Shown: positions 1 through 6,617 of the stretch, piece after piece
Layout: each line of letters starts with the position of its first letter
Position numbering within the stretch: position 1 is the first letter of the stretch
Assembly: GCA_905193145.1 (NCBI GenBank)
Contig: CAJJNP010000068.1
Coordinates: 1-14,899, forward strand
From: an uncultured Odoribacter sp.
Lineage (GTDB): Bacteria; Bacteroidota; Bacteroidia; Bacteroidales; Marinifilaceae
Length of the DNA stretch: 14,899 nucleotides
Direction of reading: 5' to 3'
Position numbers and translations under genes: made by a program
The notes under the pieces: generated by a model
Databases searched by the model: none
Told to the model about the DNA's origin: nothing
Seen by the model: the letters and a program-made list of their open reading frames with translations, nothing else

Positions 1-1893
1 GTGTCTATAGATAAAATAGTTCCTGAGAATATCGTAGCTTTAAGTCTTTTGAATATAAGTAAAACAGAAGATTACTTTGTAGCTTTGGATAATTATCGTT
101 ATAGTACAGGAAAAAAAGATAAGATATTTACCAGAAAGCAACAATATGTGCGGATGTTTGGGAAGGGGTGTGAGGAAGAGTTGAGAAAATTGTTACAGGG
201 AGAGTTTGCATTAGCTACCTTGTCTAATGACAAGATAGAGAATAAAGAGGATAGATTGGTCATTGCTTCTTTGAAATCAGGAAGTTTGGTGAAGAATATT
301 TTAGAAGGGATGTTGATAAATTACGCTCAGTATAGCAATACGAAGTTGTCGTCGTATAAAAAAGTTTATGTTGTGGATCGTGAAAAGTCATTTGATTATT
401 ATCATTTACCTGTTTCTGATTTGTCTGAAGTGTTTTGGGGTGAGATATTTAATGGCTTTGAGGGACATTATGTGTTGGTTGAAGATAATTATCTAGTGCT
501 TGCGACTACGGCTAAAGCAGTAGAATTTTTTATAAATAATTATGTTCATGGTAATTTTTTGAGTGAAGCGGATTGGTATAAGAATCTGAGAAGCAAGCTT
601 TCGGATAAATATAACTTTGCATATATTGCTCGTTTGCCAGAGATGTTAGCTATGTATAAAAATTGGGCAAAAGGGCCAGCAAAAGATTTTTTGAGCAGAA
701 ATTTAGAGGAGTTATCTGTGTTTCCTGCATTGGTAATGCAGTGGTCGAATGAAGGAGAGTTGCTTTATAATACAACGTTGTTAAGTTCAAGGCCAATTCG
801 AAAGATGGAGCGTCCACACATTTTATGGCAAACTCGTCTGAATGGTAAGATATCTATGAAGCCGGTTATTGTGACGAATCATATTGATGGTAGTCGAGAG
901 ATCTTTGTTCAAGATAATAATAATACGATTTATTTAATTAATGATGCTGGAAGGATTATCTGGAAACAGGCTTTAAATGAAAAGATCAATAGTGAGATTT
1001 TTCAGGTGGATTTATATAAAAATGGGAAATTACAATACTTATTTTCTACATTGTCAACAATTTATTTGATAGATAGAAATGGTAATGCTGTAGGCCGTTT
1101 TCCTTTAAAATTGAAATCGAATTGCAAGCAAGGTATAACGGTATTTGATTATGATAATAATAAAGGCTACCGGATTTTTGCACCTTGTTTGGATCGTATG
1201 GTATATCTTTATGATTTAAATGGGAATATTGTAAGTGGTTGGCAACCTAATAAAGCTGATAAATCAATCGTGTCAAAGGTGTATCATTTCAGAATAGATG
1301 GGAAAGATTATTTGGTATATGCTGATAAATATCGATTGTATATATTAGATAGACGCGGGAAAGATCGTGTAATGGTTTCTACTGTTTTTGATTTACCTGA
1401 TCAAGTAGATGTTTGTTTGTCTCGAAGTAAAAATACATGTTGTTTAGTATTTGCAGGTTTGGAAGGTGTCATTCATTCTGTTGATTTTTCAGGAAAAGTG
1501 ACATTATTAAAGTTGGCTAGCGGTATACAAGATAAAGTGGATGTAAATGTAGCGGATATTGATAGAGACGGTAGTGACGAATGTATACTGACAAGTAATA
1601 ATGAATTGTTTGTATATGATATGTCTGGACGTCTTGTGTTGAAGAAACATTGGGATGAGGGAGGTTTGTGTTATCCATATTTGTATCGTTTTTCAAGTAA
1701 TGACTTGCGAATAGGGTTGAGTAGTTCTGTGTTGAAACAGCTATTTTTATTGAAAGCAAATGGTGAAATGACTGATGGATTTCCAATATCAGGAGATACT
1801 CCCTTTTCAATTTCATTCTCAGATAGCGATGGATTTAATCTCTATACAGGTACTGATGACGGTTCGCTGATAAAATATAGACTTCTTCGTTAA
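1..1893 (+). CDS. Beta-propeller protein of unknown function, probably 5'-partial
   Basis: The frame is open from the first base (GTG) and ends at TAA 1891-1893, giving 630 residues. I see no signal peptide or membrane anchor, so the gene probably begins upstream of the window. Residues 1-260 are a mixed region; the opening 'IVPENIVALSLLNIS' loosely recalls DUF3352-like proteins, but I would not assign it. Residues about 270-630 carry seven spaced strands with a D/N-x-x-G core: YLINDAGRI (311), YLIDRNGNA (355), YLYDLNGNI (402), YILDRRGKD (447), HSVDFSGKV (492), FVYDMSGRL (537) and LLKANGEMTDG (583). This is the pattern of a seven-bladed PQQ/WD-like propeller. One blade also has an FG-GAP-like 'ADIDRDGSDE' (518-527). 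Such propellers usually bind protein partners or polysaccharide; I see no catalytic signature. A lipoprotein gene follows 93 bases downstream on the same strand. Confidence 0.75.
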   Translation: MSIDKIVPENIVALSLLNISKTEDYFVALDNYRYSTGKKDKIFTRKQQYVRMFGKGCEEELRKLLQGEFALATLSNDKIENKEDRLVIASLKSGSLVKNILEGMLINYAQYSNTKLSSYKKVYVVDREKSFDYYHLPVSDLSEVFWGEIFNGFEGHYVLVEDNYLVLATTAKAVEFFINNYVHGNFLSEADWYKNLRSKLSDKYNFAYIARLPEMLAMYKNWAKGPAKDFLSRNLEELSVFPALVMQWSNEGELLYNTTLLSSRPIRKMERPHILWQTRLNGKISMKPVIVTNHIDGSREIFVQDNNNTIYLINDAGRIIWKQALNEKINSEIFQVDLYKNGKLQYLFSTLSTIYLIDRNGNAVGRFPLKLKSNCKQGITVFDYDNNKGYRIFAPCLDRMVYLYDLNGNIVSGWQPNKADKSIVSKVYHFRIDGKDYLVYADKYRLYILDRRGKDRVMVSTVFDLPDQVDVCLSRSKNTCCLVFAGLEGVIHSVDFSGKVTLLKLASGIQDKVDVNVADIDRDGSDECILTSNNELFVYDMSGRLVLKKHWDEGGLCYPYLYRFSSNDLRIGLSSSVLKQLFLLKANGEMTDGFPISGDTPFSISFSDSDGFNLYTGTDDGSLIKYRLLR

Positions 1894-1986
1894 AATTGAA
1901 TTTTAACAAAAAACATAGGCAAAAAAAGTTTGATATTTTCTGATATTTAACACAATTTGGCACATTAAAAGTAAATATATAATGAT

Positions 1987-3591
1987 ATGAAATTTTTTTT
2001 AGGAAAAAGTGTGACTTTTGTATGTTCTGTCATTTTGTGCTGCACTTCTTGTGGCGAGACAGATTTGTTTGATACTGATAAATGGTCTGATAAAATTGAG
2101 GGTGAGTGGAAGCCGGGAATAAATGGAGCCATTGCTTATGGAAATGTTTCTTTGTGGGATTTGTTGCAAAACACATCTGAGGGAGAGAAATCTCCAATTC
2201 AAAAAATTCCCGATCCTGAAAATCGGACTGATTCGATATTGGTGATAAAATACACAGAGGAAGATATCTACAATATGAAGTTAGATGAGGTATTCCGTTT
2301 AGAGGGAGCGCCGATAAGATTTGATAAACAACTAAATATTCCAACGAAATTAAAAGAGTTGTTGCAGGAGAAAGGCGGACAAGTAGAGGCTATAGAAGAA
2401 AGTGTTCGTACGTTTAAGGATGCTGTACAGCAGGAAATACCATTGCCAGCAGAGTTTGCAGAATCTTTGATAGATACGATAGAATTGGTCATGGAGATGG
2501 AATATAATTTTCCTAAATTGGATGATGTAATTTATGAAGTAGAAGTTTTTATTGGAGGAAAAAGTATTTTAACTCGGCAGGTCGGTCGTGTCGGGGTGTC
2601 TGATATTGAAAGTGTCACTAAAGAATTGAATGTGGGCAGCGGAAATATGTTGGAGTTAGAATTTCAGGTAAAGTTAATTTCAGGGATTTATAAAAATGCA
2701 GATTTAGACCTAAGTGTAGCTTTGAAAAACTATTCTTTTAATGTTGTTAAAGGTAAGATTTTGCGGAATACTCCAATTGCAATTACTGGAGATCCATTTA
2801 AGATTGCTAATGAATTCTTAGATGAAGTAAAAGGGGAGTTTGAATTTTTGAATCCGCAGGTGTTTATCGGTATGAACAATAAGGGAATTGGGGTTGATGC
2901 AAATGTCAATATTTCTTTTGCTAAAGAAAATGGAGTCAAATTAACATTGACAGATGGATTATTCTTTGAAGGTAATATGAGCAATTCTGAAAAAATAATT
3001 TCAGATGTAATAGATAAAAATAAAGCTCCTAATATATCTAAATTCTTTTCATTGCCATTGAATGGGGATATTTCATATAGTGGTGATGTTTTCTTTAACC
3101 CTCAAAAAAGTTCGAATTGTATTATTTATGCGGATGGGGCTTTAGGGATGGATGTTGATGTCATAATACCTTTGGCCCTGCAAGGTGAGTTGATTTATCA
3201 GGATACTTTGACAGATATAGATGTTGATCAGAAATATGCCGATAAAATTGAATCAGCAAAGCTTGTATTAAGGGCAACAAAAAATGATTTGAAAATAGAT
3301 TTGTCTATACCTAAAATCGTATTGCTGGGAGAGACAGGGGAAGTAATAGGTGAAATAGAGGTAGCACAAACAGAAGGAAGTTGTGGCGTGTTAAAGGCAA
3401 ATACGATTGGAGACTTGGTTTTTCAGATGGATAAAAGTACTGCAAAAAAATTAGGCCAGACTAAGAAAATGTTGCTAGAGGTGTGTGTGGCTAATGACGA
3501 TCCAAATATGAAACCTATTTTATCAAATGATCGATTAGAGTTTTCATTGTTATTAGATGCAAAAGCTAATATAGAAGATTTGGATTTTTAA
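1987..3591 (+). CDS. Large lipoprotein of unknown function
   Basis: A 534-residue protein that I do not recognise. The N-terminus is a lipoprotein signal: Lys2/Lys7, a hydrophobic stretch, then C-T-S-C22 followed by Gly-Glu. Cys22 is the likely lipidated residue; Cys at -3 is unusual but tolerated. The mature part has no clear domain. It is acidic and rich in alternating beta-strand sequence with many Asp/Asn-Gly turns, which fits an extended beta-rich envelope protein. The acidic residues directly after Cys22 may act as a surface-export signal, as known for Bacteroides lipoproteins; that is inference. It follows the propeller gene by 93 bases and ends before a terminator. A weak promoter match lies upstream (TTTG at 1929-1932, ACAATTTG at 1952-1959, 19 bases apart), so it could be read alone or with the propeller gene. 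The ATG at 1987 is chosen because the signal peptide starts there. Confidence 0.85.
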   Translation: MKFFLGKSVTFVCSVILCCTSCGETDLFDTDKWSDKIEGEWKPGINGAIAYGNVSLWDLLQNTSEGEKSPIQKIPDPENRTDSILVIKYTEEDIYNMKLDEVFRLEGAPIRFDKQLNIPTKLKELLQEKGGQVEAIEESVRTFKDAVQQEIPLPAEFAESLIDTIELVMEMEYNFPKLDDVIYEVEVFIGGKSILTRQVGRVGVSDIESVTKELNVGSGNMLELEFQVKLISGIYKNADLDLSVALKNYSFNVVKGKILRNTPIAITGDPFKIANEFLDEVKGEFEFLNPQVFIGMNNKGIGVDANVNISFAKENGVKLTLTDGLFFEGNMSNSEKIISDVIDKNKAPNISKFFSLPLNGDISYSGDVFFNPQKSSNCIIYADGALGMDVDVIIPLALQGELIYQDTLTDIDVDQKYADKIESAKLVLRATKNDLKIDLSIPKIVLLGETGEVIGEIEVAQTEGSCGVLKANTIGDLVFQMDKSTAKKLGQTKKMLLEVCVANDDPNMKPILSNDRLEFSLLLDAKANIEDLDF

Positions 3592-3602
3592 GTAAGGCAA
3601 TT

Positions 3603-3646
3603 AAAAATAAAGAGGCGACTATAAATTTTAGTTGCCTCTTATTTTT
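3603..3646. terminator. Bidirectional intrinsic terminator
   Basis: A 12-bp stem (3610-3621 with 3629-3640, one G-T wobble) closes a 7-base loop. It is flanked by an A-run on the left and a T-run on the right, so RNA from either strand ends in U-rich sequence. It sits between the convergent lipoprotein gene and rsmI and serves both. Confidence 0.85.
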
Positions 3647-3679
3647 AGATAATAATTGTTGAGACTGATTGGTGTCTAT

Positions 3680-4405
3680 TTATTCGGACATTGAATCGTC
3701 AATTTCAATAGTTGTTTCTCCTTCTTCTGCATTATATTCTTTGCCTGCAACTAAGAGTACAATTTCTCCTTTTGCTGTATTTTGAGTGTAATAGGAAATG
3801 AGTTCCTCTAAGGTGCCACGTTTGAATTCTTCAAACATTTTACTGATTTCTCGGGCAACGCATGCATATCTATTGGCGCCAAATATAGTACTCATTTGTT
3901 CTAATGTTTTTACGATGCGAAATGGAGATTCATAAAATATCATTGTTCGAGTTTCCTCTAATAATGCATTCAACTTTTTTTGTCGCCCTTTTTTTTGGGG
4001 GAGAAAGCCTTCGAAACAAAAACGATCACAAGGAAATCCTGAGTTGACTAATGCTGGTACAAATGCAGTGGCTCCGGGAAGACATTCAGTTTCTATCCCG
4101 TGTTTGATGCATGTACGTGTAAGGAGAAAGCCTGGGTCTGAAATACCAGGTGTGCCAGCATCACTAATTAACGCAATGTTTTCTCCCTTATGAATACGCT
4201 CTGCAATTCGTTCCACTTGTTGATGTTCATTGAATTTGTGGTGTGATAGCAAAGGTGTGGCTATGTCATAATGTTTTAATAACTTTGCAGATGTACGAGT
4301 ATCTTCAGCAAGAATCAAGTCTACTTCTTTAAGAATACGTAAGGCGCGTAGTGTTATGTCTTCTAGATTGCCTACAGGTGTGGGGATAAGATATAGTTTT
4401 GCCAT
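3680..4405 (-). CDS. rsmI: 16S rRNA (cytidine1402-2'-O)-methyltransferase
   Basis: RsmI uses S-adenosylmethionine to methylate the 2'-O of C1402 in the ribosomal P site; together with RsmH this tunes decoding fidelity. The protein has 241 residues. It belongs to the tetrapyrrole-methylase fold: the N-terminus 'LYLIPTPVGNLEDITLRAL' (4-22), 'AEDTRTSAKLL' (33-43), the SAM-binding loop 'SDAGTPGISDPG' (81-92), 'LPGATAFVPAL' (109-119), 'FYESPFR' (157-163) and 'REISKMFEE' (185-193) are all typical of RsmI. It is shorter than the E. coli protein, which carries a longer C-terminus. It runs opposite to its neighbours, with the shared terminator at its 3' end. A perfect -7 element lies upstream at 4469-4476. 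Its leader carries a small imperfect hairpin (4432-4445). Confidence 0.96.
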   Translation of the reverse strand: MAKLYLIPTPVGNLEDITLRALRILKEVDLILAEDTRTSAKLLKHYDIATPLLSHHKFNEHQQVERIAERIHKGENIALISDAGTPGISDPGFLLTRTCIKHGIETECLPGATAFVPALVNSGFPCDRFCFEGFLPQKKGRQKKLNALLEETRTMIFYESPFRIVKTLEQMSTIFGANRYACVAREISKMFEEFKRGTLEELISYYTQNTAKGEIVLLVAGKEYNAEEGETTIEIDDSMSE

Positions 4406-4468
4406 AAAATATAAATTGGAAGTCGAAGTTGGAAGACATATCTTCTAAATTCAACAGATTCAATAGAA

Positions 4469-4476
4469 CAAAGGTA
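4469..4476 (-). promoter_or_regulatory. Putative -7 promoter element for rsmI
   Basis: Read on the minus strand the sequence is TACCTTTG, a full match to the Bacteroidota -7 consensus TAnnTTTG. Transcription would start near 4462, leaving a leader of about 57 bases. I see no good TTTG at the -33 position, so the call rests on the -7 element and its place. Confidence 0.45.
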
Positions 4477-4598
4477 GTAAATTGCTTTTTTAAACACCAG
4501 TAGTGTTCCTAAAATATCTTTTTTAAATTTATAACCAATTGATATATAGTGTGTAATATTTTTTTACTGTGTTTTTTTTGAAAAAATGCTTCATTTTT

Positions 4599-4629
4599 TT
4601 TGGTAGGAAATAAAAATGCCGTATATTTG
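4599..4629 (+). promoter_or_regulatory. Promoter of the tRNA-Glu/rpsT transcript
   Basis: TTTG at 4599-4602 and TATATTTG at 4622-4629 are separated by 19 bases. Both match the primary-sigma consensus of Bacteroides (TTTG ... TAnnTTTG) exactly in sequence and closely in spacing. The start point would be about 4635, some 15 bases before the first tRNA. This is the clearest promoter in the window. Confidence 0.75.
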
Positions 4630-4649
4630 CATCCGCTAAGCAAAACGAT

Positions 4650-4721
4650 GGTCTGTTCGTCTAGGGGTTAGGACGCAAGATTTTCATTCTTGTAACACGG
4701 GTTCGATTCCCGTACAGACTA
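4650..4721 (+). tRNA. tRNA-Glu (anticodon TTC), copy 1
   Basis: A full cloverleaf of 72 bases. The acceptor stem is GGTCTGT paired with ACAGACT, including a G-U first pair. The D-arm region contains GTCTAGGGGTTAGGAC. The anticodon stem CAAGA/TCTTG holds the loop TTTTCAT with TTC at 4683-4685. The T arm is ACGGG/CCCGT around TTCGATT. The discriminator is A4721, and the full CCA is not encoded. It is the first gene after the promoter at 4599-4629. Confidence 0.97.
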
Positions 4722-4731
4722 CAGAAACGAT

Positions 4732-4803
4732 GGTCCGTTCGTCTAGGGGTTAGGACGCAAGATTTTCATTCTTGTAACACGAGTTCGATTCTCGTACGGA
4801 CTA
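4732..4803 (+). tRNA. tRNA-Glu (anticodon TTC), copy 2
   Basis: A second 72-base cloverleaf, 10 bases after copy 1 and part of an 82-base tandem duplication that includes the leader AAACGAT. Anticodon TTC is at 4765-4767. It differs from copy 1 at only four positions, which make two compensated base pairs: U-A to C-G in the acceptor stem and G-C to A-U in the T stem. Both copies should therefore fold and function. No terminator separates it from rpsT. Confidence 0.97.
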
Positions 4804-4825
4804 CATATTAAAGAAGTTGAATTTT

Positions 4826-4833
4826 TATATTTG
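4826..4833 (+). promoter_or_regulatory. -7-like element just before rpsT
   Basis: TATATTTG, a full match to TAnnTTTG, ends five bases before the rpsT ATG. If used, the RNA would begin at or next to the start codon. No TTTG is seen near -33 (it would fall at the end of the second tRNA). It could be a second, leaderless promoter or chance in AT-rich DNA. Confidence 0.35.
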
Positions 4834-4838
4834 TAGAA

Positions 4839-5090
4839 ATGGCAAATCATAAATCATCAGAAAAAAGAATAAGACAAACTGCAACAAAAAGAGCAAATAA
4901 TCGTTATTATGCAAAAACCACTCGTAATGCAGTGAAGAAATTGCGTATGACAACAGAAAAAGTTGTGGCTGTAGAATTGCTTCCGAAAGTTGTTGCGATG
5001 TTGGATAAGCTGGCAAAGAAGAATGTTATTCATGATAATAAAGCCGCTAATCTTAAGTCTAAATTAGCATTGCACGTAAATAAGCTTTAA
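4839..5090 (+). CDS. rpsT: 30S ribosomal protein S20 (bS20)
   Basis: S20 is a primary 16S rRNA-binding protein of the small subunit. The protein has 83 residues, close to the usual 85-90. It opens with the family signature '[14 protein letters not shown]' and continues as long, strongly basic helices ('[19 protein letters not shown]'), ending in '[19 protein letters not shown]', the conserved C-terminal helix. The ATG at 4839 is the only start that keeps the 'MANHKS' terminus. The gene lies 35 bases after the second tRNA-Glu with no terminator between, so it is probably read from the tRNA promoter, perhaps with an extra start from the -7-like box at 4826. A strong terminator follows at 5115. 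Confidence 0.98.
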   Translation: MANHKSSEKRIRQTATKRANNRYYAKTTRNAVKKLRMTTEKVVAVELLPKVVAMLDKLAKKNVIHDNKAANLKSKLALHVNKL

Positions 5091-5114
5091 TAGCTTTTGT
5101 AGCCTAGATATATT

Positions 5115-5150
5115 AGGAGATGAGTATTACTCATCTCCTTTCTTTGTTTT
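5115..5150 (+). terminator. Intrinsic terminator of rpsT
   Basis: A perfect 11-bp stem, 5115-5125 with 5129-5139, closes a three-base ATT loop and is followed by a T-rich stretch (TTCTTTGTTTTT). It ends the tRNA-Glu/rpsT unit. It overlaps the upstream in-frame ATG at 5120 of the radC frame, which argues against that start. Confidence 0.9.
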
Positions 5151-5173
5151 TATTCTTATTAAGAGATTGTAAG

Positions 5174-5875
5174 ATGAGTAAAGATGGAGTTTATTTACCA
5201 ATATCTTCTTGGGCTGAAGATGAGCGTCCTAGAGAACGTTTATTGCGACAAGGGGCTTCCGCATTATCTTTAAATGAATTGTTTGCTATTCTTTTGCGTT
5301 CAGGTGTTGGGGGAGAATCTGCTTTAGAATTGTCTCGGAGAATTTTGGCAGATAATCATAATGATTTGAATGAATTGGCAAGACGAGGAGTGCGTGAGTT
5401 GGTAAATAAGTACAAAGGGGTTGGTGTTGCTAAAGCTGCAGCTATTGTAGCAGCAATGGAGATTGGTCGAAGACGCAAGATGGAAGAGGTAAGAGATTTT
5501 TCTATAATTAGATGCAGCCAAGATGCATATGAATGTATTAGTTCGTATGTGAAGGATTTGGATCGTGAAAAATTTTGTGTGATTTATTTGGCTCAGAGCA
5601 ACAAAGTAAAGGGTGTTGAGTGTATTTCTATGGGGGGTATTAGTGGTACTGTGGTTGATATTCGACTGCTTTTTAAAGGAGTGTTGGATATGAAAGCAAC
5701 AAGTATTATTGTGGTGCATAACCATCCTGGTGGAATGTTAAAGCCCAGTGTACAGGATGAGGAAACGACGCGAAAAATAGTGGATGCGGGAAAATTATTA
5801 GATGTACGGGTTTTGGACCATTTAATTGTAGGAGGGAATAGTTATTATAGTTTTGCAGATGAAGGTAAGTTGTAA
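5174..5875 (+). CDS. radC: RadC-family JAB/MPN-domain protein
   Basis: A 233-residue RadC-like protein. Residues about 15-105 form the N-terminal helix-hairpin-helix region, including 'DERPRERLLRQGASALSLNELFAILLRSG' in pieces and the hairpin motif 'KGVGVAKAAAIVAAMEIGRR' (81-100). Residues about 110-233 form the JAB1/MPN metalloprotease-like domain with the complete zinc motif H182-x-H184-x10-D195 ('HNHPGG...PSVQD') and the closing 'DHLIVG' (215-220). The historical link to DNA repair in E. coli was withdrawn, and the true role of the family is unsettled. The frame is open back to ATG 5120, but that start lies inside the rpsT terminator hairpin and would add 18 hydrophobic residues foreign to the family; ATG 5174 gives the normal length. 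It is on the same strand as rpsT but behind its terminator, so it needs its own promoter or read-through. Confidence 0.93.
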   Translation: MSKDGVYLPISSWAEDERPRERLLRQGASALSLNELFAILLRSGVGGESALELSRRILADNHNDLNELARRGVRELVNKYKGVGVAKAAAIVAAMEIGRRRKMEEVRDFSIIRCSQDAYECISSYVKDLDREKFCVIYLAQSNKVKGVECISMGGISGTVVDIRLLFKGVLDMKATSIIVVHNHPGGMLKPSVQDEETTRKIVDAGKLLDVRVLDHLIVGGNSYYSFADEGKL

Positions 5876-5928
5876 AAGATAGTGACAGTTTGACAGAGAT
5901 GTAAGGATGTGTGGCATATAGTTTGGGG

Positions 5929-5945
5929 TTGGCAGAGTTTTTGCT
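5929..5945 (+). promoter_or_regulatory. Putative sigma-54 (-24/-12) promoter before grpE
   Basis: TTGGCAGAGTTTTTGCT matches the RpoN consensus YTGGCACGNNNNTTGCW at all positions except C-to-G and G-to-A in the -24 flank. GG (5931-5932) and GC (5943-5944) have the required 10-base offset. Transcription would start near 5956, about 76 bases before the grpE ATG. A weaker copy (TGGCATATAGTTTGG, 5912-5926) lies just upstream, with GG where GC is needed. An alternative primary-sigma reading is TTTG 5940-5943 with TAAGTATG 5965-5972, 21 bases apart. Confidence 0.4.
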
Positions 5946-6031
5946 TATTTTTTGCTAATATCGTTAAGTATGGATGAAGTGGTTGGAATGTGAATATTAA
6001 AGTTGAAATTTTAACAAATAAATATAGTATC

Positions 6032-6601
6032 ATGTCAAGAGAAGTAAAAGATGCTCATAAACAAGAGAATATTAACGAAAATGTTGAGGAGAAGGAGCCT
6101 GTTGAGGGTGATGTCGTAGGAAAGGAAAAAAATGATGCAGATGATAAAGAACAGCAATTTGAAGATTTGGGGCACAAATTAGCAGAGATTAATGATAAAT
6201 ATCTTCGTTTGTCTGCAGAATTTGATAATTATCGCAAACGTACATTGAAGGAAAAAATGGAATTAATGAAAAATGCTGGTGAACAAATATTGGAAAAGAT
6301 TTTGCCAGTTATGGATAATTTCGAACGGGCACTTCAAAGTATGGAAACAGCAACTGATGTACCTGCACTACGGGAAGGTGTTTTGTTAATTTATGGAGCC
6401 TTTAAGGATTTTTTATCTCAGCAAGGGGTTAAGGAAATGGAATGTATAAATACAGATTTTGATCCTGATACACAAGAGGCTGTCACTAAAATACCGGCTC
6501 CAATAGAAGCGATGAGAGGGAAAGTGGTGGATTGTATTCAAAAAGGTTATACTTTGCATGACAAAGTGATACGTTTTCCTAAAGTGGTGGTAGGCGAATA
6601 A
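6032..6601 (+). CDS. grpE: Nucleotide exchange factor GrpE
   Basis: GrpE opens the nucleotide pocket of DnaK and drives ADP/ATP exchange in the DnaK-DnaJ chaperone cycle. From ATG 6032 the protein has 189 residues. An acidic, disordered N-terminus (about 1-45, Glu/Asp/Lys-rich) leads into a long coiled-coil helix with the family motif '[14 protein letters not shown]', then '[12 protein letters not shown]', and the C-terminal beta domain '[13 protein letters not shown]...[25 protein letters not shown]'. The frame is open to GTG 5990, but the extra 14 residues are not GrpE-like and ATG 6032 is preferred. dnaJ follows after 16 bases and oxyR 11 bases beyond that, so the three probably share one RNA. 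I find no CIRCE element upstream; a sigma-54-like promoter is present at 5929. Confidence 0.96.
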   Translation: MSREVKDAHKQENINENVEEKEPVEGDVVGKEKNDADDKEQQFEDLGHKLAEINDKYLRLSAEFDNYRKRTLKEKMELMKNAGEQILEKILPVMDNFERALQSMETATDVPALREGVLLIYGAFKDFLSQQGVKEMECINTDFDPDTQEAVTKIPAPIEAMRGKVVDCIQKGYTLHDKVIRFPKVVVGE

Positions 6602-6617
6602 TTCAAATTTACAAGTA

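Noticed and set aside
1957..1973. Sigma-54 promoter before the large lipoprotein
   Set aside because: TTGGCAC is a perfect -24 element, but the -12 region reads AAGT instead of TTGC, so the invariant GC is missing.
4416..4445. Direct repeat TTGGAAG and small hairpin in the rsmI leader as a riboswitch
   Set aside because: The stem is only five pairs beyond a mismatch and matches no riboswitch I know; it is treated as ordinary leader sequence.
5120..5173. Upstream ATG giving radC 18 extra hydrophobic residues
   Set aside because: The ATG lies within the perfect rpsT terminator hairpin, and the extension is not found in the RadC family; ATG 5174 gives the usual length.
5324..5725. Antisense open frame within radC, and similar ones in grpE/dnaJ, rsmI, lpxH and the receptor gene
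   Set aside because: They lie opposite well-supported genes, have no recognisable protein features, and have the composition expected from the reverse of coding DNA.
5990..6031. GTG start giving grpE 14 extra residues
   Set aside because: ATG 6032 gives a normal acidic GrpE N-terminus; the extra part is not GrpE-like.
5876..6031. CIRCE/HrcA heat-shock operator before grpE
   Set aside because: No TTAGCACTC-N9-GAGTGCTAA or close variant is present on either strand.
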